Shown here: piece after piece, positions 28,488-37,648 of the stretch | Layout of the letters: the number at the start of each line of letters is the position of its first letter | How positions within the stretch are numbered: the first letter of the stretch is position 1 | From: Cryobacterium sp. PH29-G1 | Lineage (GTDB): Bacteria > Actinomycetota > Actinomycetes > Actinomycetales > Microbacteriaceae | Reading direction: 5' to 3' | NCBI RefSeq assembly: GCF_030063365.1 | Contig: NZ_JASISY010000005.1 | Location: 124,001-188,000, forward strand | DNA: 64,000 nucleotides | Made by a program: the position numbers and the translations under genes | Notes under the pieces: model-generated | The model's database searches: none | Told to the model about the DNA's origin: nothing | The model's input: only the letters and a program-made list of their open reading frames with translations

Positions 28488-30246
28488 GCGCCGGCGGATC
28501 GTCCGGGTGTTGTTGAATCCGCTCGTCGTCTCCTTGGTTGTGGTCGTCGTGTTCACCACCGGATGGTTGCTATACACCGGCGGGAGCACGAGCATCGCTG
28601 CGGCGCGGCCCGGCGCCAACCTGCTCCCCTCGCTCGATTCGAGCGCGTCGACCGAACCTGCCGGCGGTTGGACCGTCGGCCACAGCGGGGATGCCCAAGC
28701 CGCACTGTCGCTGGTCGACGGGCGGCTGAACGACCAGGCACTGAAGCTCGACATCACCCGGTACGTTTCGGGTGATGTCACGCTGACGAGCCCACGCGTG
28801 GACGTCGAGCCGGGTGCGACTTATCTGTTCAAGGCGTTCACCACCACCGACGCAGATTTCACTCTGCTGGCCCGTAAACATCATGCCGACGGCAGCACGA
28901 CCCTGGATCAGCTGCCGAACCAGCTTGAGCGGCCGGGCAATGCCCCGTTCACCGTGAGCGATGCCTTCGACAGCGTAGAAACGACGACCGCAGTGGAGTA
29001 CGTCTTCCGGTTCGCATCGGAGGGTACCGTGCGGATCGAGGGCGCGTACCTCGAGGCGGCAGACGACGTCCAGCCGCCACCCACAGTGGCGACAGCCCCC
29101 AACCTTGTCCCCAACCCCGGCCTCGCCGCACCCGAATCGGGCATTCCCGACTCATGGTCTCCGTACACCGCCGGGGTGTCGACCGTGGAGTCCGGACGCA
29201 CCGAGGACGAGCGCGGCGGTTATCTCTGGACCCGCATCGCGAATTACCAGAGCGGTGAGGCGAAGTGGCAATATCGGCCGGTGCCGGTGACCGCCGACGG
29301 ATACTTCGCGTTCGACGCGACATATCAGTCGGAGCGCGAGGTGGACGTGGTGGCGGAGTTTGAGCTCGCGAACGGCGAGCGCGCGTTCAACAACCTGGCG
29401 ACGGTTCCCCCGGCGGGAGAATGGACAACCATTCATTCCGCCTTCCAAGTCCCCGACGGTGCGAAAACGGCGATGGTCACCCTGGTGTCACACGGGGACG
29501 GTACCACCGGCATCCGCGACTTGTCGGTTACCGACGTCACCAAGCCGGGACCCCTCCGCTGGGACCAGCCGATGGTCTCGATCACCTTCGATGACGGCTG
29601 GCAGTCGGTGTACGACCACGCTCTGCCTCTGCTGGCACAGCACGGATTCCTCTCCACCCAGTACGTCAATGCCAGCTCCATCGAAACGCCGAACTTCATG
29701 AATGCTGCCGAGGTGCAGCAACTACACGAGGCCGGACATGAGATCGCGTCACACAGCTACGACCACGTTGATCTCACGTCGATCGGCACCGACCGGCTGG
29801 ACGATGAGATGCGCAAGGGTGAGGCGGCGCTGGCGGCTGCCGACCTCGGCACCGACAGCTTCGCCCCGCCGTTCGGACGATCTGACCCTCAGGTCGACTG
29901 GTACGCGCGCAAGTACTTCGACACGGTGCGTGGAACACGCGGCGGCATCAACACCCGGCAGAGCCTCGACCCCGGTGACCTGTTGGTCTTCTACGTGACC
30001 GACGAGACCACGCCGGACAGCCTGGCCGCAGCGCTGGCCGAAACGTCCCGGATGCATGGCTGGCTCATCCTCGTGTACCACCAGATTGCGACCGCCCCGG
30101 CGACCGGCACCCAAGAGGACACCATCGCGGGCGACCGGAGCACGATCACCGAGGATGCCCTCGCCGCCCAGTTGCAGCTGATCGAGGACAGCGGCATCGA
30201 AGTCCAGCCGGTCACGCAGGCGTTCGCGCGGCTGCGACTCCCTTAG
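28477..30246 (+). CDS. Membrane-anchored polysaccharide deacetylase (CE4)
   Basis: 589 aa. A basic N-terminus precedes one helix (about 13-33) that anchors it. An about 320-residue N-terminal portion consists of beta-sandwich, CBM/lectin-like regions. The C-terminal NodB-type CE4 domain has SITFDDGW, the metal ligands in HEIASHSYDHV (HxxxH), FAPPFGRSD and LVYHQ. CE4 enzymes remove N-acetyl groups from GlcNAc polymers such as chitin or PNAG. It overlaps the GT2 gene by 11 bp, so it is tightly coupled to the synthase. Its topology (extracytoplasmic, anchored) suits acting on the polymer as it leaves. Confidence 0.86.
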   Translation: MPRKRRRIVRVLLNPLVVSLVVVVVFTTGWLLYTGGSTSIAAARPGANLLPSLDSSASTEPAGGWTVGHSGDAQAALSLVDGRLNDQALKLDITRYVSGDVTLTSPRVDVEPGATYLFKAFTTTDADFTLLARKHHADGSTTLDQLPNQLERPGNAPFTVSDAFDSVETTTAVEYVFRFASEGTVRIEGAYLEAADDVQPPPTVATAPNLVPNPGLAAPESGIPDSWSPYTAGVSTVESGRTEDERGGYLWTRIANYQSGEAKWQYRPVPVTADGYFAFDATYQSEREVDVVAEFELANGERAFNNLATVPPAGEWTTIHSAFQVPDGAKTAMVTLVSHGDGTTGIRDLSVTDVTKPGPLRWDQPMVSITFDDGWQSVYDHALPLLAQHGFLSTQYVNASSIETPNFMNAAEVQQLHEAGHEIASHSYDHVDLTSIGTDRLDDEMRKGEAALAAADLGTDSFAPPFGRSDPQVDWYARKYFDTVRGTRGGINTRQSLDPGDLLVFYVTDETTPDSLAAALAETSRMHGWLILVYHQIATAPATGTQEDTIAGDRSTITEDALAAQLQLIEDSGIEVQPVTQAFARLRLP

Positions 30247-30303
30247 GCGCCCTTCGGCGGTGCAGCTCGTGCCGTCGGCCACCCGAAGCGAATGGAAGAA
30301 CTG

Positions 30304-32091
30304 ATGATCAGAAGCAGAACCGGTGTACGGGGAGCACGTGTCAGGCTCGCCTCCGTCGTCGTGGCGGGGACGGCCATGGCGACCGCGCTGCTGGCGCCCG
30401 GGTTGGCGAACGCCGCCGTGAACAACCCCGCGCCCGCGGCGCTGGTGTCGTTCACCTTCGACGACGGCCTGGCCAGTTCCATCACGCAGGCCGCACCGAC
30501 ACTGCAGAAGTACGGACTCACCGGTACCGACTATGTCCCGACCAACTGCATCGGCATGACCACCGTGCCCAACACCTGCCGCGCCAATACCGACAGGCCA
30601 TACATGTCGTGGGATCAGGTCGTACAGCTGCGGGACACCTACGGGTGGGAGATCGGGGCGCACACTCTCGACCATGTTTGCCTGGTCAGCGCGGGCGGTG
30701 ACTGCCAGACGAAGAAGTTGACGGCGGCTCAGCTCGATGCCCAGCTTTCCGACAGTAAGTCGGCCCTCGCCGCGCACGGTATCGACGCGACCGCGTTCGC
30801 TCCGCCGTACGGCGATTACGATATGACTGCTGTCGCCCAGGTGGCCAAGTACTACACGTCGATGCGCGGATTCGCTGAGCTCGGCAATAACATTTGGCCG
30901 CTCGGCGACTACTTGCTGCGCAATGTCCCCGTTCAGGAGGTGACCACGCCGGTGGCCAACCTGAAGGCGCAGGTTGACGCGGCGATCGCCAGCCAGACAT
31001 GGCTGGTATTCAGCTTCCACGACATCGTGCCGAGCCCCAGCCAGAACCCGGACGACTACCAATACGGCACGGCCGAGCTCGATCAGCTGGCCGCGTACGT
31101 GAAGACCAAGGTGGCGGCGGGCCAAATCACGAACGTCAACGTCAGTCAGGGCCTGGTCAACGGCACCCCGAACAAGATGCCGAACCCCACGTTCAACAAC
31201 GGACTCGGTGACGGCTGGCGCACCGACGCCCCGACGACGATCACGGCGGACGCCGCGAACAACGGAAGCTACCCCGACTTCGCCAAGTCGGTGAAGCTGG
31301 TCTCTGGCGCATCGACCGGCCACCTCTTCTCGCCGCAGGTCGCCGTAACCCCCGGGACTAACTATCTGTACAAGACCTACCTCAACGTCGCAGCGATCAA
31401 GAGCGGCGAGGTGGCGTTCTACGTCGACGAGTACAACGCGGCCGGCAACTGGGTCTCCGGGCAGTATCGAAAGCGGGAGAACTCCCACTGGGTGGAAAAG
31501 CTGAATTTCACCTACATGCCGAGCTCAACGAACGTTGCCAAGGCCAGCCTGCAGGTCATCGTCGCGGGGACCGGCATTACGGCCTACCTGGACAATGTGG
31601 AGCTGCTGGCGCTCGGCGCGGAGATTCCGCCGACGCCGGCCACCAACCTGGTCGCCAACGGCACCTTCGACGCCGGTATCAGTAGCGGCTGGCGAACCGA
31701 CGCGCCGGCCGTCATCCTCGCCGACACCGCCAACAACGGCGCCCCGGACAATCCGGCGAACTCGGTGAAAATGCAGGGTCAAACGGCCAATGCCCACTTG
31801 TTCTCGCCGCAGGTCGCCGTGACGCCGGGCAACTACAGCATCTCGGCCTACCTCAACATCAAGAACCGTACGGCCGGTGAGGTCGGCTGGTACATCGACG
31901 AGTACGACGCCAACGGCAATTGGATCTCCGGCCAGTGGAAGCTCGCCAGCACGACGCTCGGCGTCACCAACGTCGACCTGAGCTACTCGCCCAGCACGAC
32001 CAACGTGGCCAAGGCCAGCTTGCAGGTGTATGTCACCGGTAACTCCGGAGTGCTGGCTTACCTGGACGATGTCCGGTGGTGGCGCCTGTGA
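30304..32091 (+). CDS. Secreted polysaccharide deacetylase with two C-terminal binding modules
   Basis: 595 aa from the ATG at 30304, which has a GGAAGAA site; an ATG four codons upstream fits less well. A Sec signal peptide (about 1-35, ending near NAA) is followed by a CE4 domain (about 40-285) with SFTFDDGL, the HTLDH metal motif, FAPPYGDYD and FSFHD. Two tandem beta-sandwich modules (about 292-441 and 446-595) share GWRTDAP, HLFSPQVAVTPG, the GEVxxYxDEY segment, STNVAKASLQV and AYLD(N/D)V, so they arose by duplication and probably bind the polymer. Its end overlaps the GH10-like gene by 4 bp. Confidence 0.86.
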   Translation: MIRSRTGVRGARVRLASVVVAGTAMATALLAPGLANAAVNNPAPAALVSFTFDDGLASSITQAAPTLQKYGLTGTDYVPTNCIGMTTVPNTCRANTDRPYMSWDQVVQLRDTYGWEIGAHTLDHVCLVSAGGDCQTKKLTAAQLDAQLSDSKSALAAHGIDATAFAPPYGDYDMTAVAQVAKYYTSMRGFAELGNNIWPLGDYLLRNVPVQEVTTPVANLKAQVDAAIASQTWLVFSFHDIVPSPSQNPDDYQYGTAELDQLAAYVKTKVAAGQITNVNVSQGLVNGTPNKMPNPTFNNGLGDGWRTDAPTTITADAANNGSYPDFAKSVKLVSGASTGHLFSPQVAVTPGTNYLYKTYLNVAAIKSGEVAFYVDEYNAAGNWVSGQYRKRENSHWVEKLNFTYMPSSTNVAKASLQVIVAGTGITAYLDNVELLALGAEIPPTPATNLVANGTFDAGISSGWRTDAPAVILADTANNGAPDNPANSVKMQGQTANAHLFSPQVAVTPGNYSISAYLNIKNRTAGEVGWYIDEYDANGNWISGQWKLASTTLGVTNVDLSYSPSTTNVAKASLQVYVTGNSGVLAYLDDVRWWRL

Positions 32092-33779
32092 CGGTCGGTC
32101 GCCACGTGTTGAGATTTCTCACGTCGGGCATTCTGGTCGCCCTCGCTGGCTGCTCCGCGATCGCCCCGGGACAGGCACCCGGCGTGGTCATCGATCTGCT
32201 CCAGGAGGACTGGCGGTATATGCCGGGGGTGACGACCGACCCGGGCGGGTTGCAGGTCGCGGCCACCGCACGGAGCATCGTCGCGCAGGACGGCGCGGGC
32301 GGCCAGTCGAACCCGCCGCTCAACCTAGCCGGCATGCACCTCGTGGCCGCGGGGGATTTCGAGCTGAGCGCCTCGTTCACCGACGTGACCGCCGACGCGT
32401 CCTTGGCCCTGTACTACACCCCTCCGGTGATCGCCGACGAGTTCCGGATCGAGCCGGCCAGCCTGCGACTCACCCTCCGCGGTGCCGACCTCGAAATCGC
32501 GGTCTTCGACGGTTCACCCCAGCAGGATGTGACCGACCCCCGACCAGCCCGCGACGAACACGTGACGGTTGCGGATCCGAAGGCCGCGCTTTCCGTTCGT
32601 CGAACCGGGAATACGCTCGCGGTCGCCAGCGGCGATGACACCGTGTCGTCATTGCCCCTGGGCGGTGTGTTCGGATCGGGGGAAATCTGGCTGGGGCTGT
32701 CGAGCAGCGCCGGCTCCTTCCGGGTCAGCTCCTTCACCGCCACCGCGCCGCCGGGTGCCACCCTGAACACCGCGGGTCCCCAGGTCGCCCCGGCCGAACC
32801 GTCGGTGGGCGGGCTGCAGGCTCTCGCCTCCAGCACCCGCCCGGGCTTCACGATCGGTGCGGCTGTAGCATTGGGGCCGCTGGCCTCCGACGCGGACTAC
32901 GCGCGGAACCTCGTCGGCAATTTCGGTGCCGTCACGCCGGAGAACGCGATGAAACCGCAGTCGCTCTCCCCCAGGCAGTCCGTGTACACCTTCGAGGAGG
33001 CGGACGCCATCATCGCGATCGCCGAGAGCAAGGGTCTGGCCGTGCACGGCCACACCATTGCGTTCACCGAGTCGATGCCCCTCTGGATGCAGGAACTGTC
33101 CACCGGCAACGAGCTGGAACGCCGTGCCAGCGCCGAAGCGCTCCTGGACTACGTCACCGCCGTGGTGACGCACTTCAAGGGACGGCTCAAGTCGCTCGAC
33201 GTCGTCAATGAGCCATTCGACGCCGCCCAGGGGACCAGCATGCAGCAGAATATCTGGTACCGCGTTTTCGGGCCAGGGTATCCTGCCGTCGTTTCTCAGG
33301 CAGTCTACGACGCCGATCCGACGGTTCTGCAGTTCATCAACGAGAACGGGGCCGACGTACCAGGTCCCCGCCAGGATGCCGTGCTCAAGCTCGCGCTCGA
33401 CACCAACTCACGGGGCGGGCACATCTATGGTGTCGGGCTCCAGGCCCACGTCTATGACCTTGAGACCGACGCCATCTCCGCCGCCGACCTCGCCGATACG
33501 TTCACAATCTTCGAGGACGCCGGACTGTTCGTACGGATCTCAGAGAACGACGTCACGGACGACCTCGGCACTGACGCCCAGGCGAAGCAGTACACCACGG
33601 TATTGGCCGCCTGTCTACGCTCCCCGGCCTGCGTCTCCTACACGACGTGGGGTGTCGACGACCGCTACGACTGGTGGATCGACGACGACGACAATCTGCA
33701 GCAGGGCCACGATTTTCTGTTCAATGACGGGCAGCCGACGCCCGCCTACGACGCGATGAGGCAAGCTCTGGGCGGCTGA
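32088..33779 (+). CDS. GH10-family glycoside hydrolase lipoprotein (endo-beta-xylanase-like)
   Basis: 563 aa from a GTG overlapping the upstream stop (GTGA). A lipobox LAGC gives a lipid-anchored Cys22. Residues about 40-240 form an N-terminal beta-sandwich with no clear family. The C-terminal domain is GH10-like: ENAMK, HGHTIAFTESMPLW, the general acid/base Glu375 in DVVNEPF and the nucleophile Glu486 in ISENDV, then GVDDRYDWW. The normal HGHTLVWHSQ motif has lost its Trp-His, replaced by Phe-Thr, which alters the -1/-2 subsite seen in xylanases. It is therefore a GH10-fold hydrolase whose substrate is likely the polymer of this operon rather than xylan (inference). Confidence 0.82.
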   Translation: MTVGRHVLRFLTSGILVALAGCSAIAPGQAPGVVIDLLQEDWRYMPGVTTDPGGLQVAATARSIVAQDGAGGQSNPPLNLAGMHLVAAGDFELSASFTDVTADASLALYYTPPVIADEFRIEPASLRLTLRGADLEIAVFDGSPQQDVTDPRPARDEHVTVADPKAALSVRRTGNTLAVASGDDTVSSLPLGGVFGSGEIWLGLSSSAGSFRVSSFTATAPPGATLNTAGPQVAPAEPSVGGLQALASSTRPGFTIGAAVALGPLASDADYARNLVGNFGAVTPENAMKPQSLSPRQSVYTFEEADAIIAIAESKGLAVHGHTIAFTESMPLWMQELSTGNELERRASAEALLDYVTAVVTHFKGRLKSLDVVNEPFDAAQGTSMQQNIWYRVFGPGYPAVVSQAVYDADPTVLQFINENGADVPGPRQDAVLKLALDTNSRGGHIYGVGLQAHVYDLETDAISAADLADTFTIFEDAGLFVRISENDVTDDLGTDAQAKQYTTVLAACLRSPACVSYTTWGVDDRYDWWIDDDDNLQQGHDFLFNDGQPTPAYDAMRQALGG

Positions 33780-33790
33780 CGGTTCCTTAC

Positions 33791-33814
33791 CTCGAGGGCC
33801 TCGAGGCCCTCGAG
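33791..33814. terminator. 24-bp perfect palindrome between the GH10 gene and ispG
   Basis: A CTCGAG-type perfect dyad followed at 33814-33825 by GACCGGCCGGTC lies between converging genes. The symmetry on both strands and its position fit a bidirectional terminator at the end of the exopolysaccharide operon. There is no U-run. Confidence 0.7.
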
Positions 33815-33826
33815 ACCGGCCGGTCC

Positions 33827-34981
33827 CTACTTCGTTCCGACAGACACCGTGGGGCTACCCAGCTCAGCGGCCGGCATCTCGGCGGCGAGGCGGTTGGCCT
33901 CTTCGATCAGGGTCGCCACGATTTCGGACTCGGGAACGGTCTTAATGACCTCCCCACGCACGAAAATCTGGCCCTTGCCGTTGCCGCTGGCGACACCGAG
34001 GTCGGCATCGCGAGCCTCGCCTGGGCCGTTGACGACGCAACCCATAACGGCCACGCGCAACGGCACGGTCATACCCTCGAGCCCGTCGGTGACATCGTTG
34101 GCGAGCTTGTAGACATCAACCTGGGCCCGGCCACAGCTGGGGCAGGAGACGATCTCAAGCTTGCGCTCGCGCAGGTTGAGCGACTGCAGAATCTGCAGGC
34201 CCACCTTGATCTCCTCGGCCGGCGGGGCGCTGAGCGAGACACGGATGGTATCGCCGATGCCCTCACCGAGCAGAATACCGAACGCCGTGGCGCTCTTGAT
34301 AGTGCCCTGAAAGCTCGGTCCGGCTTCGGTGACGCCGAGGTGCAGTGGCCAGTCGCCGCGCTCGGCGAGCAGGCGGTAGGCCTTGACCATGACGACCGGG
34401 TCGTTGTGCTTGACCGAGATCTTGAAGTCGTGAAAGTCGTGTTCCTCGAACAGGCTGGCTTCCCAAACAGCGCTCTCGACGAGCGCCTCAGCGGTGGCCT
34501 TGCCGTACTTTTGCATGAGGCTGGGTTCGAGGGAGCCCGCGTTCACGCCGATGCGCAGACTCACGCCCGCTGCCTTGGCGGCGGCGGCGATTTTGCCCAC
34601 CTGATCGTCGAACTTGCGAATGTTGCCTGGGTTGACGCGCACGGCAGCGCAGCCGGCGTCGATGGCGGCGTAGACGTAGTTCGGCTGAAAGTGGATGTCG
34701 GCGATAACCGGAATTTGGCTCTTCTTCGCAATGATCGACAGCACCTCGGCGTCATCGCGGGTGGGCACAGCCACGCGTACGATGTCGCAGCCGCTCGCCG
34801 TGAGCTCGGCGATCTGCTGCAGGGTGCCGTTGATGTTGGTCGTCTGCGTCGTCGTCATCGATTGAACGCTCACGCGAGCGTCACCACCAACGAGCACCTT
34901 GCCCACCTTGATCTGGCGGGACTTGCGTCTCGGAGCGAGTACCTCGGGTATTTTGGGCATTCCCAAATTGATTGCAGCCAC
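33827..34981 (-). CDS. ispG: 4-hydroxy-3-methylbut-2-enyl diphosphate synthase (flavodoxin type)
   Basis: 384 aa, the non-mevalonate step that converts MEcPP to HMBPP using a 4Fe-4S cluster. The cluster ligands lie in [10 protein letters not shown] and [13 protein letters not shown], and the NPGNIRKFD segment is present. GTG start at 34981. In related actinomycetes ispG follows rseP and dxr closely; here about 13.6 kb of other genes separate them. Confidence 0.96.
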   Translation of the reverse strand: MAAINLGMPKIPEVLAPRRKSRQIKVGKVLVGGDARVSVQSMTTTQTTNINGTLQQIAELTASGCDIVRVAVPTRDDAEVLSIIAKKSQIPVIADIHFQPNYVYAAIDAGCAAVRVNPGNIRKFDDQVGKIAAAAKAAGVSLRIGVNAGSLEPSLMQKYGKATAEALVESAVWEASLFEEHDFHDFKISVKHNDPVVMVKAYRLLAERGDWPLHLGVTEAGPSFQGTIKSATAFGILLGEGIGDTIRVSLSAPPAEEIKVGLQILQSLNLRERKLEIVSCPSCGRAQVDVYKLANDVTDGLEGMTVPLRVAVMGCVVNGPGEARDADLGVASGNGKGQIFVRGEVIKTVPESEIVATLIEEANRLAAEMPAAELGSPTVSVGTK

Positions 34982-35029
34982 GTGCCTAGCTTAGTTGTCG
35001 GTGCCGTCGGCAAGCTGAATGCGCTTTAT

Positions 35030-36091
35030 TCAGGCATCCACTCGCTCGAGTTGAGCCAGCAGCGCCTCCAGGAACGCGGCCGGGTGTTCGAGGTGCGGCG
35101 AGTGCCCGCAGTCGGCCAGTTCCAGCTCGGTCAGCGCGCCGCCGGCAGCCTGATAGGCACCGAGCACCGTGCGGGTCTGCTGGATCATCGGCTGCGGCGG
35201 GGCCACATCGACGCCTGGCCAGCCGGGAATCACGCCGAGTTGCCCGAGATAGTTGAGGTCGAAAAACGACGTGTCGGACACGATGACGTCGTCGCTGCCG
35301 TGGATCCAGAGGATGGCCGGTTTCACTGCCAGGTCGACGATGCCGCTCGTGTTGAAGTGACCGGGCGACATAGTGTTGAGCACACCGCTGCCGCCGGGCG
35401 CGAAACCCGGCCAGTTCTCCGACGGTGTCGAGTCGCCGGGATAGTTGCCGACACCGGTAGCGGTGGTGAGCATCGATTCAATCCACACGTCATCGTGCTC
35501 CGAGCTGAACGGCGGCTTCACGTAGGTGGTCTGGTACACGGTGCGCGGGCTGGCCTGTTCGTCGGCACTACGGTCGCCGCCCTGCAGCCGGGAAACGAAG
35601 TCCGCATTGGCCCCGCCGGCCCCCGTGCCGGCATCGTCGTTGCTGAGCCGATGGCCATCCGCTCCCCCGGTGCCGCCGAAGCCGTATGGGGACACCGGGG
35701 CCACCAGGGTCAGGGTCTGCACGAGATCGGGGTGGTCGAGCAACAATTGCATGGTCACGCCACCGCCCATGCTCCAGCCCACCAGGTGTGCCCGATCGAC
35801 GCCGAGCTCGGACAACACCGCAGCGACATCGTCCGAGTAGTCGGACAAGCCCCTGGTCGCATCGACCGGCAACGTGGCGCTGCTGCCGAAACCGCGAAGG
35901 TCAATGGCCAGCGCCCGCACCGAGGCGGGCAGGGCCAGCATGAGCGGCTGCCAGAACAACGAGGACGACACGTTTCCGTGCACAAAAACGACGGTCGCTG
36001 CCGTCGACTCTGTGGCCGGCCGTTCGAGTACACCGGCGCGCAAGCGCGGGGTGAGCACGCTCAGTTCGGTAATTCCGTCAAAAATATTCAT
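35030..36091 (-). CDS. Alpha/beta hydrolase
   Basis: 353 aa. HGNVSSS gives the oxyanion region, the nucleophile elbow is GWSMGG, the catalytic acid is the Asp pair in HGSDDVIV, and the His lies in CGHSPHLEHP. The substrate is unknown. Its ATG overlaps the upstream hydrolase's stop (ATGA), with a GAGAGGAC site just before it. It is the last gene of the liv-CoA ligase-TetR-hydrolase operon. It may cleave an ester or lactone before activation. Confidence 0.85.
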   Translation of the reverse strand: MNIFDGITELSVLTPRLRAGVLERPATESTAATVVFVHGNVSSSLFWQPLMLALPASVRALAIDLRGFGSSATLPVDATRGLSDYSDDVAAVLSELGVDRAHLVGWSMGGGVTMQLLLDHPDLVQTLTLVAPVSPYGFGGTGGADGHRLSNDDAGTGAGGANADFVSRLQGGDRSADEQASPRTVYQTTYVKPPFSSEHDDVWIESMLTTATGVGNYPGDSTPSENWPGFAPGGSGVLNTMSPGHFNTSGIVDLAVKPAILWIHGSDDVIVSDTSFFDLNYLGQLGVIPGWPGVDVAPPQPMIQQTRTVLGAYQAAGGALTELELADCGHSPHLEHPAAFLEALLAQLERVDA

Positions 36092-36978
36092 GTCGGGGTC
36101 CTCTCTGATTTCTGGATTTGCACGTGCACGGATTGGGCCACCCGATCGGCGCCACTCTCACTCATCACGATCGTGTAGTGGTTGACGTCGTCGACTCCCT
36201 GCACCGTCATCGGCAGCGCGGCCGCCCAGGCGGCGACAGCCGCGTCATCATAGAGCGCGGCGGGTTCGTTGAGCAGCCCCCGGGGGGCGCGCAAGAAATT
36301 GATCGGCACCGCCAGAGCGGCCAAAGCCTCGGTATAGCCATCGGATCCGTCGAGTTCCATCACATTCTCGGCGACGGCCGCCAGCAGCGCCGAGGGGTGC
36401 AGGCTCGGCGCAACACCGTCGAGGTCGTAGCGGGCGAAGTCGGCCACCCGGGAAGACCAGTCCGCCTGAAATGCGGGGTGCCCGCGCCAAAAATCGAGGT
36501 AGGCCCCCTCCGACTCGAAGGTCTGGGACAGGCGTTCGGCGGCCGGGCCGAGGATAAGGAGCGGATCGATACCGGCGTCACGGGGAATCGGCAGGCCTCC
36601 GTCGACGAGAACCAGTGAGTCGACCCGGTCGGGGTAGAGATGGGCAAGCCAGACGGCGACGAATGCCCCCATCGAGTGTCCGACCACGACAGCGCGCTCG
36701 ACGTTCAAAAAATCCAGCACGGCCACCAGGTCCGCGGCGTGCTGGCGCAACCCGAACGGTGCGGGCAGCGCGTTGCTGCGAGCGCGGCCGCGCAGGTCGG
36801 GCGCGATCACCCGAACATGGGGAAGGCGATCGGCCAGCCACGACCAGGTGAGGTGCGACGCGGTAATGCCGTGGATGGCGAGGACCGGCGCACCCCCCTG
36901 CTGCCCGGCGCGCCACTGCCCGCCAAACAGGCCTCCCCCCGCCACCGGCGCCCGGAACGGTTGGTAATCCTCACTCAT
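36088..36978 (-). CDS. Alpha/beta hydrolase
   Basis: 296 aa from the ATG at 36978, inside the last codons of the TetR gene (8-bp overlap); a TTG five codons earlier is less likely. HGITASH gives the oxyanion loop, the nucleophile elbow is GHSMG (serine), and the histidine lies in the DVNHYTI segment near the end. The acid is probably an Asp in the LVDGG region or a later one, not resolved by eye. It lies between the TetR and the second hydrolase in one transcriptional unit. The substrate is unknown. Confidence 0.83.
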   Translation of the reverse strand: MSEDYQPFRAPVAGGGLFGGQWRAGQQGGAPVLAIHGITASHLTWSWLADRLPHVRVIAPDLRGRARSNALPAPFGLRQHAADLVAVLDFLNVERAVVVGHSMGAFVAVWLAHLYPDRVDSLVLVDGGLPIPRDAGIDPLLILGPAAERLSQTFESEGAYLDFWRGHPAFQADWSSRVADFARYDLDGVAPSLHPSALLAAVAENVMELDGSDGYTEALAALAVPINFLRAPRGLLNEPAALYDDAAVAAWAAALPMTVQGVDDVNHYTIVMSESGADRVAQSVHVQIQKSERTPT

Positions 36979-37648
36979 GAGTTCCCATTTCAACCGGACT
37001 CACGACGGTTCTCTTCGCGCCCAGCGCACCCTCGATGAAGCGCATCATCTGCTCGAAGACATACTCGGGCACAGCACGGGTTCCGCTCGCGAACGGGTCC
37101 GCTTCCGCCCCCGGCGCCTCATCGACCTCGCCCCACAACACCCAGCGCATGCCGATCATCTCGCCGATCCCCATCAACGCCCACGCAGCGACGGTCGGAT
37201 CGATGTCGCTGATCTCCCCCGCCGCGCCGGCCGCGCGCAGCCCGGCGATATAGCCCTCGACAATGCGGGTGTAGTGCAGGCGCAGGGCTCCGGGCGAGAC
37301 GAACTCCGCTTCGCGAATCACCCGATACAAGGCGGGATGATCGGCGGTGAATTGAAAAAACGCCCGAAATCCGGCGCGCTCCGAATCGATGCGATTTTCC
37401 GTAGCAGCGGATGCCGCGCTCATCGCCAATCGCACCCGATGGTTCAGGTCCTCGACCAGTTCGTTGAAAATCTGCAGTTTCGAGTCGAAGTACAGGTAGA
37501 AGGTGCCCTGGCCAATGCCGGCAGCATCCGTTATGCGCGCGATCGACGCGTCGGCGTAACCGACCCGGGAGAACACCTGTTCGGCGGCCTCGATGAGTTT
37601 GCGCTTGGTCTCTTCGCCTCGGGCGGTGCGCGGCATTCCAGCGCTCAT
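36971..37648 (-). CDS. TetR-family transcriptional regulator
   Basis: 225 aa. The N-terminal helix-turn-helix is TKRKLIEAAEQVFSRVGY...ARITDAAGIGQGTFYLYFDSK, typical of regulators of fatty-acid or aromatic-acid catabolism (PaaR/FadR-like style, not proven). Its ATG overlaps the stop of the acyl-CoA ligase by 4 bp and its end overlaps the first hydrolase, so it is made with the pathway it probably represses. An acyl-CoA product is a plausible ligand (inference). Confidence 0.88.
   Translation of the reverse strand: MSAGMPRTARGEETKRKLIEAAEQVFSRVGYADASIARITDAAGIGQGTFYLYFDSKLQIFNELVEDLNHRVRLAMSAASAATENRIDSERAGFRAFFQFTADHPALYRVIREAEFVSPGALRLHYTRIVEGYIAGLRAAGAAGEISDIDPTVAAWALMGIGEMIGMRWVLWGEVDEAPGAEADPFASGTRAVPEYVFEQMMRFIEGALGAKRTVVSPVEMGTHE

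Noticed and set aside
29749-31488. Long open frame antisense to the two deacetylases
   Set aside because: Runs across two genes with clear CE4 motifs on the other strand; no homology.
36979-36993. TTG start five codons upstream for the first alpha/beta hydrolase
   Set aside because: The ATG at 36978 is a better start codon and keeps a short overlap with the TetR stop; the extension has no family similarity.
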